From: a virus
Virus record (IMG/VR): IMGVR_UViG_3300049483_000231
Location: 1-26,850 of that record
Length of the DNA: 26,850 bases
Direction: 5' to 3' (one strand)
In this document: in pieces, positions 1 through 6,873 of the stretch
Numbering within the stretch: the first letter of the stretch is position 1
Layout of the letters: every line of letters starts with the position of its first letter
The notes under the pieces: model-generated
What the model saw: only the letters and a program-made list of their open reading frames with translations
Told to the model about the DNA's origin: nothing
Database searches by the model: none
Position numbers and translations under genes: made by a program

Positions 1-2
1 CA

Positions 3-374
3 GATTGCCGCCAAGTATTTATTCATGCTTTAAACCATGCCTGCAATCTGGGTACGTTTACGGGCGAAGATGGAGCCCCTAAATCGCTATCTATTTTAAC
101 ACCGCTGATGAAGCTTACAAAGAAAGAAACTGTCGAGCTCGCCCTTACTCTTACTGGATGCTATAGAGCTCTTTCTTACACCCATACATCTTATGATGGT
201 AAGTATCCACCCGACGGGCATGACCACGCTACACTCCTTCGGGCAAAGGGTTTCGAACAAGCATTAGTTCCAGATCCGTTAGTTTTACGGGCTTGGAAAG
301 AGAAGTTGATGGAGCTCCCTATCGCTCCAAATTACTTCACTGAATTGGTCCACCGTTACCTTCTCTGGCTCTAG
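3..374 (+). CDS. queC: QueC-like 7-cyano-7-deazaguanine synthase, C-terminal part (5' end off window)
   Basis: The frame is open from base 3, so the Met at 108 is internal and this is a 3' fragment of about 123 residues. It shows the conserved QueC stretches DCRQVFIHALNHACNLGT, LTPLMKLTKKETVELAL, LLRAKGF and PDPLVLRA. QueC makes preQ0 (7-cyano-7-deazaguanine) from 7-carboxy-7-deazaguanine, ATP and ammonia. In canonical QueC four Cys (SCY..CG.C..C..R..GF) bind zinc. Here the same-length stretch at 183-254 reads TSYDGKYPPDGHDHATLLR, so those Cys positions hold Ser, Asp, Asp and Thr. This could be a metal-free or His/Asp-liganded variant. The ATP-binding PP-loop part lies outside the window. Directly followed by queD, which supports the assignment. 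Confidence 0.82.
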   Translation, partial: DCRQVFIHALNHACNLGTFTGEDGAPKSLSILTPLMKLTKKETVELALTLTGCYRALSYTHTSYDGKYPPDGHDHATLLRAKGFEQALVPDPLVLRAWKEKLMELPIAPNYFTELVHRYLLWL

Positions 375-388
375 ATAGGGTTCCCCAA

Positions 389-826
389 ATGCACTCGGCA
401 TCGCGGTTCCACGACATTAGTTGTGGCCATCGGGTTGTAGGTCACGAAGGCAAATGTCGCTTTCTCCATGGGCATAACTATAGAATACATTTTACATGCG
501 TAGCTAGAGGTAATTCTCTTGATAACTTAGGAAGAGTTATCGATTTTGGGATTATAAAGCAAAAGCTTTGCGTTTGGCTTGAAATTAATTGGGATCATAA
601 GACACTTCTATGGTCTGAAGATGAATATATTAAGCAGCTCTATATGGCGGGTATTGATAAAGATATAGTCACCGTTCCGTTCAATCCTACTGCAGAGAAT
701 ATAGCTGCCTGGTTAGCTACTGTAGTTGGACCAGAACAATTAAAGGGGACCGGTGTTCTGCTTTCTAAAGTAGTGGTCGAAGAGACGCGTAGATGCTTAG
801 CTACCTATGAGGTAGACATACAATGA
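389..826 (+). CDS. queD: 6-carboxy-5,6,7,8-tetrahydropterin synthase QueD
   Basis: At 145 aa it has normal QueD/PTPS length. It converts dihydroneopterin triphosphate (the FolE product) to 6-carboxytetrahydropterin. Zinc ligands are visible as His14 (CGHR) and His27/His29 (LHGHNY). Catalytic Cys23 sits in HEGKCRFLHGHN, with a DH pair at 69-70 (NWDHKTLL), the PTAEN motif at 100-104 and Glu131/132 in VVVEETRR. It begins 14 bases after queC and its end overlaps the folE fusion by an ATGA junction (823-826), so the genes are probably translationally coupled. All key residues are present and nothing suggests decay. Confidence 0.93.
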   Translation: MHSASRFHDISCGHRVVGHEGKCRFLHGHNYRIHFTCVARGNSLDNLGRVIDFGIIKQKLCVWLEINWDHKTLLWSEDEYIKQLYMAGIDKDIVTVPFNPTAENIAAWLATVVGPEQLKGTGVLLSKVVVEETRRCLATYEVDIQ

Positions 827-1722
827 AGGTCTTTACTCACCGAGAAGTTAAGTCTATGGCTTTAGATCTTTCGGAGATAATTAAAAAAGATTATCTCGGT
901 AAAGAGATTATAAAAGCCTATCCCGTTCCTCGAGGTGGGGTACCGGCTGCATACGCTATCGCTTCTTTCTTTCCGGATCGTAAACAGCAATTCCGGATTG
1001 TTGAAACCCCAGAAGAGGCTGATATTTTTATCGATGATCTTATTGATTCTGGTGAAACTTCTATTCGTTTCGAAAAAACTTATCCAAATAAACCATTCCA
1101 TGTTCTTTATGATAAGCGTAATGTTTTAGACCCAAATGAATGGATAGTCTGGCCATGGGAAAGTACCTCTGAATCTTCTATCGAAGAAAATATTAAACGT
1201 CTTCTCCAATATATCGGTGAAGATTGCACTCGAGAAGGTTTAAAAGAGACACCTCGTCGTGTAGCTAAAGCTTGGAAAGAGTGGACGACCGGTTACGCGG
1301 AAAAGCCAGAAGATGCTTTAAAATGTTTCGAAGATGGTGCGGACGGATGTGATGAAATGGTTATCCAGAAAGATATCCCATTCTATTCACACTGTGAGCA
1401 TCACATGGCTCCCTTCTTCGGCACGATCTCTATAGCCTATATTCCGAAAGGGAAAATTGTTGGATTGTCTAAACTTACTCGGCTAGCCAACGTATTCGTT
1501 CGACGACTTCAGGTCCAGGAAAGACTTACAAATCAGATCGCCAACGCATTGGAGGTTAATCTTAAACCTCTCGGTGTCGGTGTAGTGATTAAAGCTCGTC
1601 ATCTCTGCCAAGAATCTCGAGGTATTGAGAAGCAGGGATTGATTACTATCACGAGTGCGGTACGTGGCGCCTTAAGAGAGAAGCCAGAAGCGAGAGAAGA
1701 ATTCATGTTACTCGTGAGGTAA
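823..1722 (+). CDS. folE: Phosphoribosyltransferase-like domain fused to GTP cyclohydrolase I (FolE)
   Basis: A two-domain protein of 299 aa. Residues about 1-115 look like a short type I phosphoribosyltransferase: YPVPRGGVPAAYAI (33-46), a PRPP-loop-like DIFIDDLIDSGET (67-79), and WIVWPWE (107-113), which resembles the end of xanthine/guanine PRTases. Residues about 118-299 are a full FolE domain: REGLKETPRRVAKAW, zinc/catalytic residues in SHCEHHMAPFFG (Cys191, His193, His194) and ARHLC (His260, Cys262), plus GLSKLTR and QERLTNQIA. FolE makes dihydroneopterin triphosphate from GTP, the first step toward preQ0. The start codon overlaps the queD stop. What the PRTase half does is not clear; guanine salvage to feed GTP, or handling of a deazapurine base, are guesses. 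Confidence 0.9.
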   Translation: MKVFTHREVKSMALDLSEIIKKDYLGKEIIKAYPVPRGGVPAAYAIASFFPDRKQQFRIVETPEEADIFIDDLIDSGETSIRFEKTYPNKPFHVLYDKRNVLDPNEWIVWPWESTSESSIEENIKRLLQYIGEDCTREGLKETPRRVAKAWKEWTTGYAEKPEDALKCFEDGADGCDEMVIQKDIPFYSHCEHHMAPFFGTISIAYIPKGKIVGLSKLTRLANVFVRRLQVQERLTNQIANALEVNLKPLGVGVVIKARHLCQESRGIEKQGLITITSAVRGALREKPEAREEFMLLVR

Positions 1723-1725
1723 TAA

Positions 1726-1911
1726 ATGGCAAAGCACGATGCTAGAAAACAATCTTTATATTTCCCCGATGGGATGATTGAAGATATTAAAGGAGAAGCC
1801 ATCAGGTTAGATAGACCCATCTCTTGGATTATTCAAAAAGCTTGGGAAATAGCCCAAAGAGAAATTAAGCGTATTCCATCCGTAGGTGATGTATTAAATC
1901 AATCTAAATAG
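1726..1911 (+). CDS. Small ribbon-helix-helix-like protein (TIGR04563-like)
   Basis: A 61-residue protein with the pattern ARKQSLYFPDGMIEDIKGE followed by LDRPISWIIQKAWEIA. That is a beta strand plus two helices, as in Arc/MetJ-type ribbon-helix-helix DNA-binding proteins. The KQSLYFP...LDR..SW..Q.AW core closely resembles small proteins I know as the TIGR04563 family, mainly from Myxococcota; this is from memory. It begins 3 bases after the folE stop, with GAGG of the folE end serving as ribosome-binding site, and ends 3 bases before dpdA. It could regulate the modification operon or assist DpdA; no toxin partner is adjacent. Confidence 0.75.
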   Translation: MAKHDARKQSLYFPDGMIEDIKGEAIRLDRPISWIIQKAWEIAQREIKRIPSVGDVLNQSK

Positions 1912-1914
1912 TGT

Positions 1915-2874
1915 ATGCGATTATACCTCGCCGCCGTATATACTAGCTCTTATGGCAAGCACAGCCAGGTATATCTACGCCATACGGATGCTGAGAAGGT
2001 CTATAGAGACCAAGTACAGTATATCCTTGAATCTTATCATTATATTAGCCGTCAAAGTTATGCTGATAAGATTAGAGAGGATAATGCTAAAATCTTTTTA
2101 GACTCCGGAGCTTTTTCGGCTTTTACTAAGGGTGAGGAGATAGATCTACCCGCCTACTGTGATTTCGTCGTTCGAAATAAAGACATACTAGAAGTCGTCG
2201 ATGGTCAACCTTTATTCTCAGTTCTAGACGGTATAGGTGATCCAAAGAAAACCGGTATCAATCAGCAGTGGATGGAAAACGTTCTAAAGAAAGACGGTCT
2301 CCGCCCTCTACCGTGCTACCATTACGGAGAACCGCCCGAATATCTAGAATGGTATCTCGAGCATTACGACTATATCACTCTTGGAGGAATGGTCCCTATT
2401 TCGACTAAAGACCTCTACCTTTGGCTTGATACTATCTTCGAAGAATACCTTGTAGATGGATCAGGTAGACCAAAAGTTAAGGTCCACGGTTTCGGTCTGA
2501 CTACGATAGGTATCATGGAAAGATACCCCTGGTATTCTGTTGACTCATCTTCTTGGGTTCAGGTTGCCGCTAACGGGTCATTGTGGATACCAGATTGGGG
2601 TACAATCTCTGTCTCTAAGAATAGCCCGACGGCGAAGGAGCAATGGCGCCATTTAGATACACTTCCAACACCGCAGCATGAAGCAGTAAAAAAGTTAATC
2701 TTAGATAAAGGATTCGATCTCGAACGTATCCAAAATGACTATTCAGCTCGTTGGTCATTCAATTGCTGGTCATTCACTGAATTAAACAATAGAACAAATC
2801 GGAAGAATAAAGTATTCTTACGGGATCAACCTCAATTATTCAGCTACGAAATGGAGCCAAATGTCCTCTCTTAA
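1915..2874 (+). CDS. dpdA: DpdA-like DNA guanine transglycosylase (TGT superfamily)
   Basis: 319 aa. It resembles phage DpdA, the tRNA-guanine-transglycosylase relative that swaps guanine for a 7-deazaguanine base in DNA. Visible landmarks are LDSGAFSAF (62-70, equivalent to the DSGGFQ loop with its Asp), SVLDGIGDP (102-110), LGGMVP (156-161, the GG.. substrate loop), HGFGLT (191-196) and YSVDSSSW (207-214), where Asp210 is the likely nucleophile. The N-terminus MRLYLAAVYTSSYG is typical of the phage family rather than bacterial Tgt, and no Tgt-type CxCxxC zinc site is seen. Its place after queC-queD-folE strongly supports DNA modification. The last 14 bases overlap the MazG-like gene. Confidence 0.85.
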   Translation: MRLYLAAVYTSSYGKHSQVYLRHTDAEKVYRDQVQYILESYHYISRQSYADKIREDNAKIFLDSGAFSAFTKGEEIDLPAYCDFVVRNKDILEVVDGQPLFSVLDGIGDPKKTGINQQWMENVLKKDGLRPLPCYHYGEPPEYLEWYLEHYDYITLGGMVPISTKDLYLWLDTIFEEYLVDGSGRPKVKVHGFGLTTIGIMERYPWYSVDSSSWVQVAANGSLWIPDWGTISVSKNSPTAKEQWRHLDTLPTPQHEAVKKLILDKGFDLERIQNDYSARWSFNCWSFTELNNRTNRKNKVFLRDQPQLFSYEMEPNVLS

Positions 2875-3178
2875 CGAGTATACCACTCGTATCCGAGCTA
2901 ATGCTATCGCCAAGGGGTTCTGGGAGAAAGAGCGTAATTTCGGGGAGATGATAGCCCTTATCCACAGTGAGGCATCGGAGGCCCTCGAGGCACACCGAAC
3001 CGGAGGGCAGCCATACGAAACGATCGACGGTAAGCCAGAAGGATGGGTAATCGAGTTAATAGATACAATCATACGGTGTTTAGATACCATTGGACCGAAT
3101 ACGAATATAGACGAGTTAATGGAGCTGAAGCTCAAATATAACGAAAGTCGTGTATATAAGCACGGCAAGGCATACTAA
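2861..3178 (+). CDS. MazG-like nucleotide pyrophosphohydrolase
   Basis: 105 aa, all-alpha NTP pyrophosphohydrolase fold. The metal-binding helix pair is visible as SEASEALEA (36-44, ExxE with Glu37/Glu40) and IELIDTIIRCLD (64-75, ExxD with Glu65/Asp68). The C-terminus KYNESRVYKHGKAY is the usual MazG-like ending. Such phage enzymes hydrolyse (d)NTPs or alarmones and may clean the nucleotide pool or blunt the stringent response. The start lies inside the end of dpdA and the stop overlaps the next ATG (TAATG), placing it in the same operon. Confidence 0.85.
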   Translation: MSSLNEYTTRIRANAIAKGFWEKERNFGEMIALIHSEASEALEAHRTGGQPYETIDGKPEGWVIELIDTIIRCLDTIGPNTNIDELMELKLKYNESRVYKHGKAY

Positions 3179-3411
3179 TGGCGGGAAGAGATTACTGGAA
3201 GGAATTTAGAGATTCTGGTCATCTTACGAAGGCTGAAATAAGAGAACGAGGATTACTCGATGTTAAAAGAGTTGGAATTCGTCAAGGGCGCAATCGCGAA
3301 AAAGGATTACGTCCCGAATCTAACTCACTTCCACATACAGAGGGGAACAGTCTACGGGTACAACGGAGTAATCGCTCTAAGTACACCGATAGATCTAAAT
3401 TTATCGTGTAG
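3178..3411 (+). CDS. Small uncertain ORF overlapping the clamp-like gene
   Basis: 77 codons beginning exactly at the MazG-like stop (ctaATGg) with AAGG upstream. The first 28 residues (MAGRDYWKEFRDSGHLTKAE...) look like normal protein. Residues after about 28 overlap the clamp-like gene in another frame and look low-quality, rich in Arg and Ser. It is either a real short gene with a long 3' overlap or a leader-type ORF whose translation brings ribosomes to the start at 3260. No family recognised. Confidence 0.35.
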   Translation: MAGRDYWKEFRDSGHLTKAEIRERGLLDVKRVGIRQGRNREKGLRPESNSLPHTEGNSLRVQRSNRSKYTDRSKFIV

Positions 3412-4219
3412 CCCTAAAGCTGTTCCCTTTATTAAAGCTATCGAAACCTGTAAAGAGACAGTACAGCTTAATATGACCACTGGAGGTCGCCTCTCGATTC
3501 GGAGTGGGGCCTTCAGTGCTTTTATCAATTGCCTAGAAGTATTAGACGCCCCTGCTATTTACCCAGAAGGTCAACGAGTAGAAGCAACTGGACCTATCTT
3601 AGATTCTCTTAAATTCGTAGCCCCATTTATAGCTGAAGATGCGTCACGACCCTGGGCTCGAGGGGTTCTCTTTAAGGGTCCAAGTATCTATGCAACGAAC
3701 AATATTGTTGCTGTCGAACGGTGGCTTGGCTTTAATTTCCCTCTCGAGGTCAACGTACCTGAACAAGCTATCTTAGAACTATTAAGAATAGGTGAAGAAC
3801 CTATTGCTCTTCAAGCTACTGAGAATTCGATTACATTTCATTTTACAGGAGACAAATGGCTACGATGTCAATTACTCTCTACAAAATGGCCAGATATCTC
3901 TAGTATACTAGAAAAGAATAGTACGTGTATCAAGTTACCGCCGACGCTTTTCGCTGCTTTAAAGGATCTGTTACCCTTCACAGACGATTTACAAAGGATT
4001 TTCTTCACACCCGGTAAGATTTCGACGGTTCCTAAGGAGGCGGCGGATACAGGGGCTAGTATTTTAGTAGAGGGGATCGTAGGTGAAGCTTGCTTCAATA
4101 TAAAACAATTCTTAAGTCTTGACGGTATAGTGGAGGAAATTGACCTAGCCATGTTTCCGAATCCGTGTCTTTTTTACGGAGAGAAACTTCGCGGTGCTAT
4201 CGTAGGAATGCGCGTATGA
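3260..4219 (+). CDS. Possible sliding-clamp-like DNA polymerase processivity factor
   Basis: 319 aa. An in-frame stop at 3239-3241 and the GAGG at 3248-3251 fix the start at 3260. The protein is built of alternating strands without signal peptide or membrane segment. The N-terminus MLKELEFVKGAIAKKD, a central IYATNNIVAVER (similar to the 'ATDGHRLA' position of beta clamps) and the C-terminus LRGAIVGMRV (compare the hydrophobic end of DnaN) suggest a divergent DnaN/PCNA-type clamp. It lies two genes before the DNA polymerase, consistent with a processivity role. Identity is by pattern only; a different beta-rich replication protein is possible. Confidence 0.5.
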   Translation: MLKELEFVKGAIAKKDYVPNLTHFHIQRGTVYGYNGVIALSTPIDLNLSCSPKAVPFIKAIETCKETVQLNMTTGGRLSIRSGAFSAFINCLEVLDAPAIYPEGQRVEATGPILDSLKFVAPFIAEDASRPWARGVLFKGPSIYATNNIVAVERWLGFNFPLEVNVPEQAILELLRIGEEPIALQATENSITFHFTGDKWLRCQLLSTKWPDISSILEKNSTCIKLPPTLFAALKDLLPFTDDLQRIFFTPGKISTVPKEAADTGASILVEGIVGEACFNIKQFLSLDGIVEEIDLAMFPNPCLFYGEKLRGAIVGMRV

Positions 4220-4449
4220 AGAATAATGAAGAACTACAGAATATTTGCACCGAAACGGCCGACCAAATAGCCCAGAGTTTAGTATCAGAAGATACTTCGA
4301 TAATTCTAATTATGACAGGCAAAGATGGATGGGCTTACTCCATGAGAGGTTCTATTCATCATTCTAAAATAGCTATCCAGCACGTTAATGATGATATCCA
4401 GTCTAGCGTAGAAAGCGATTACGCTTCATTCCAAGTTAACCGCGCATGA
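4216..4449 (+). CDS. Small unknown protein, 77 aa
   Basis: The start at 4216 is chosen because it overlaps the previous stop as ATGA (4216-4219), as at many junctions here; an upstream Met at 4165 lies inside the clamp-like gene. The protein begins MKNNEELQNICTETADQIAQ, with helical N-terminus, a short strand pair (TSIILIMTGKDGWAYSMRG) and an acidic end. Its stop overlaps the polymerase ATG in the same way. No motif or family recognised. Its position suggests a replication-linked role, but nothing in the sequence proves it. Confidence 0.7.
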   Translation: MKNNEELQNICTETADQIAQSLVSEDTSIILIMTGKDGWAYSMRGSIHHSKIAIQHVNDDIQSSVESDYASFQVNRA

Positions 4450-6446
4450 GATCTGATTCTATAGGAATGTTTTGGCAGGACCTTCCTGTCGAACGTGGTC
4501 GCTCTCACCGCGCCCGTGTAATGCCAGCTATTCCCGAGACGGGTTGGAAACCTCGCCCCTATCCTAATCTTAACGCGGCTAAGGTTCTTTCGGTCGATGT
4601 GGAAACATACGATCCGGAACTAATTGATCATGGTCCGGGTTGGGCGCGTAAAAAAGGTCATATTTGCGGCTTCTCAGTTGGAACAGAAGATAGATACAGG
4701 CAATACTTTCCAATCAGACATGAAATCGAACCAGAAACGAATATGGATCCTGGTCATTCCTTGGAGTGGCTTAAGGATACCATTCGATACAATCGTCGAC
4801 CGATAGTCGGAGCTAACTTAATATACGATGTTGGATGGCTAAAACAGGAAGGTATCGAAGTCGATCAAGAACTCGTCGACATCCAATTTGCCGAAGCTTT
4901 ACTGGATGCTAGTTCGGACGTTGACTTAGAGTCAATGGCCCAGAAATATCTGGGTGAAGGGAAAGTCTCTGATCTATTGAAGAAATGGATTATGGACTAT
5001 TACGCTCCGCCAGAAAAATATTGGCGTCGAGATATATACAGAACCCCACCTAGATTAGCTGGTTTTTACGGCGAAGGTGATGCAGATCTTCCTCTTCGTA
5101 TAGCCCCAATTATCTATCGAAAATTAGTCGATGAGGGATTATTCTCTTTATTCCAAATGGAGTGTGGACTTATACCTCTAACCGTAGCAATGAGATTCGC
5201 CGGTGTTAAAGTAGACTTAAACCGTGCTGAACAAGTAAGAGACGATCTAAATAGACGTATTAAAGAAGAGAAAGAACGTACACGCTTCCTCGTTGGCCGC
5301 GACGTAAATGTCAATTCTTCTGATCAACTATCTAAAGCTTTCGATCAATTTGGTCTAGAGTACCCATTTACTGCTCCGACAAAAAAGAAGCCTAAGGGTC
5401 AACCGAGCTTTACAACTGAATTTCTAAAGACAGTCGATCATCCATTAGCTAAACATGCCCTCGAGATTAAACGTCTCTCTAAGCTTAACGGAACCTTCAT
5501 CGAAGGTTATATTCTTGATGGTAATGTTAACAGCAAGCTTTACTGTTCATTCCATCCTCTACGAGGTGAGAGTGGAGGAACCGGTGTTGGTAGATATTCC
5601 AGTTCTCATCCTAATTTACAGAATATTCCGATTCGTGATAAGGAACTTGGACCGCTTATTCGTTCAATGTTCGTCCCAGATGAAGGGCATATCGGTTGGC
5701 GTAAATTCGATTATAGTCAAATTCAATATCGTTTCCTAGTCCATTTCGCCGTTGGTCCTGGAGCGGAAGAAGCACGTCAAAAATATATCCAAAATCCAAA
5801 AACAGATTATCATGCAATGGTCCAAGAGACCGTTGAAGCCTTTACTCATCGTAAGTGGGATCGACGACCTGTTAAGAACCTCAATTTCGGACTTTCATTT
5901 GGCATGGGGGATGAGAAAGCGGGTCGCTCTACTGGACTAAAGGGTGATGAATTAGATCAATTTCTTGACGCTTATCATAAAGCTACTCCATTTGCTAAAA
6001 AGACAATGGAGTATTTTATGAACTATGCCGAAACTCACGGATATATTAGAACTATACTAGGTCGTAAGGCCCGTTTCACCCTATGGGAGCCTGCAAAGTG
6101 GGGCACAGGTCGACCAGCCCTTCCTTACGAACAAGCCATAAGAGAATACGGCCGAGTCAGACGAGCTTATCTCCACAAAGCACTGGCGTGTGAGCTGCAG
6201 GGATGCGAGGGGGATATGATAAAATCGGCCCTCTACCGGTGTTGGAAAGATGGGATCTTTGATATTACAGGGGTACCAAGACTCCTAGTGCACGATGAAA
6301 CTGATTTTAGTGATGCGGGTGGTACGACTGAAGCCTATAAAGAAATGCGGCACATTATGGAAACTTGCCTACCCCTTAAGATACCAGTAAAGGTGGATTG
6401 CGATGTCGGACCAGATTGGGGAACCCTTACAGAAGAAAAAACATGA
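4446..6446 (+). CDS. Family A DNA polymerase with 3'-5' exonuclease domain
   Basis: 666 aa. A proofreading domain occupies about 40-230: Exo I VDVETYD (Asp51, Glu53), Exo II NLIYDVGWL (Asp128), Exo III YGEGDADLPL (Tyr208, Asp212). The polymerase domain follows: motif A DYSQIQYR (Asp422), motif B RRPVKNLNFGLSFG (Lys477, Phe481, Phe485) and motif C VHDE (His616, Asp617, Glu618). There is no 5'-nuclease domain, as usual for phage enzymes. Two unusual positions against E. coli Pol I numbering: the steric-gate Glu710 is Gln427, and Tyr766 is Phe485. Phe481 (Phe762) predicts discrimination against dideoxynucleotides. It is probably the phage replicase. Start by ATGA overlap with the gene before. 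Confidence 0.95.
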   Translation: MRSDSIGMFWQDLPVERGRSHRARVMPAIPETGWKPRPYPNLNAAKVLSVDVETYDPELIDHGPGWARKKGHICGFSVGTEDRYRQYFPIRHEIEPETNMDPGHSLEWLKDTIRYNRRPIVGANLIYDVGWLKQEGIEVDQELVDIQFAEALLDASSDVDLESMAQKYLGEGKVSDLLKKWIMDYYAPPEKYWRRDIYRTPPRLAGFYGEGDADLPLRIAPIIYRKLVDEGLFSLFQMECGLIPLTVAMRFAGVKVDLNRAEQVRDDLNRRIKEEKERTRFLVGRDVNVNSSDQLSKAFDQFGLEYPFTAPTKKKPKGQPSFTTEFLKTVDHPLAKHALEIKRLSKLNGTFIEGYILDGNVNSKLYCSFHPLRGESGGTGVGRYSSSHPNLQNIPIRDKELGPLIRSMFVPDEGHIGWRKFDYSQIQYRFLVHFAVGPGAEEARQKYIQNPKTDYHAMVQETVEAFTHRKWDRRPVKNLNFGLSFGMGDEKAGRSTGLKGDELDQFLDAYHKATPFAKKTMEYFMNYAETHGYIRTILGRKARFTLWEPAKWGTGRPALPYEQAIREYGRVRRAYLHKALACELQGCEGDMIKSALYRCWKDGIFDITGVPRLLVHDETDFSDAGGTTEAYKEMRHIMETCLPLKIPVKVDCDVGPDWGTLTEEKT

Positions 6447-6747
6447 TTATAGTCATTACAAAGAACAAGCAAAAGTTTTAGTTGATGGAGTTTATTATTC
6501 TGATGGTGAAAGATGTTGCCATTGCTACAGACCCTTTCTCAGCGTCGTTAAAGCTGGAAAGAAAAAGGGAAAGGATATGTTATGCCGCGATTGTATGCGT
6601 ATGCATCGCGCGCGTAAGTATAAGAAAAAGGGGCGGAAGTATAGAATGGCCCACGTTTTAGTTGAAAGATCACCATTTGGAGATTGGAAACCGAACAAGA
6701 ATTGCCCGGCTTGTCGTGCAACTTACGGTGAAGGATTGATCCCCTAG
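6403..6747 (+). CDS. Cys-rich putative zinc-binding protein
   Basis: 114 aa, basic. Cys pairs are arranged as RCCHCYRP, MLCRDCMRMH and NCPACRATYG, enough for one or two zinc-ribbon-like sites, with a Lys/Arg-rich linker (RARKYKKKGRKYR) that could bind nucleic acid. The start lies 44 bases inside the polymerase gene, preceded by AAGGTGG at good spacing, so coupled translation is likely. I do not see an HNH His-Asn-His core, so an endonuclease call is not justified. Its stop codon lies inside the terminator stem that closes the operon. Confidence 0.75.
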   Translation: MSDQIGEPLQKKKHDYSHYKEQAKVLVDGVYYSDGERCCHCYRPFLSVVKAGKKKGKDMLCRDCMRMHRARKYKKKGRKYRMAHVLVERSPFGDWKPNKNCPACRATYGEGLIP

Positions 6748-6762
6748 ATATAGGGATCTTTT
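6738..6762 (+). terminator. Rho-independent terminator of the rightward operon
   Basis: GATCCCCTA (6738-6746) pairs with TAGGGATC (6751-6758), with one bulged C and a 4-base loop, followed directly by TTTT (6759-6762). The stop codon of the upstream gene (6745-6747) lies in the stem and loop. Read on the other strand the stem is not followed by T residues, so it should act mainly on rightward transcription. Confidence 0.8.
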
Positions 6763-6873
6763 ACCACCCTTCCCAGGGTACCCCGGGGTAATTACAGGGT
6801 AAATGGCGAACCCGGGCGAAGTGTGGTAAGGTGGATTTAAACCCTACAGCATGGGGGTCCGGATTAATTTTAC
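6763..6873. other. GC-rich spacer between converging operons, with inverted repeats
   Basis: No credible ORF. It holds a hairpin ACCCT-TCCC-AGGGT (6766-6779), a perfect 12-base palindrome TACCCCGGGGTA (6779-6790), a CCCGGG (6811-6816), and a long-range inverted repeat TTACCAC (6761-6767) / GTGGTAA (6823-6829) that would enclose them. It may stop or process the leftward tail transcript, for which no T-tailed terminator is visible. Function is inferred only from position. Confidence 0.4.

Noticed and set aside
862-1101. Leftward ORF inside the PRTase-FolE gene
   Set aside because: It overlaps a well-supported enzyme on the opposite strand and has no recognisable protein pattern.
1726-1911. Antitoxin of a toxin-antitoxin pair
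   Set aside because: The RHH-like gene has no small toxin-like partner; both neighbours are enzymes of deazaguanine metabolism.
4165-4215. Upstream Met as start of the small protein before the polymerase
   Set aside because: The N-terminal extension (Arg/Cys-rich) lies within the clamp-like gene, while the ATG at 4216 gives the ATGA junction typical of this operon.
6403-6747. HNH homing endonuclease
   Set aside because: Cys pairs are present, but no His-Asn-His catalytic core is visible and the size and basic linker fit a zinc-ribbon protein equally well.
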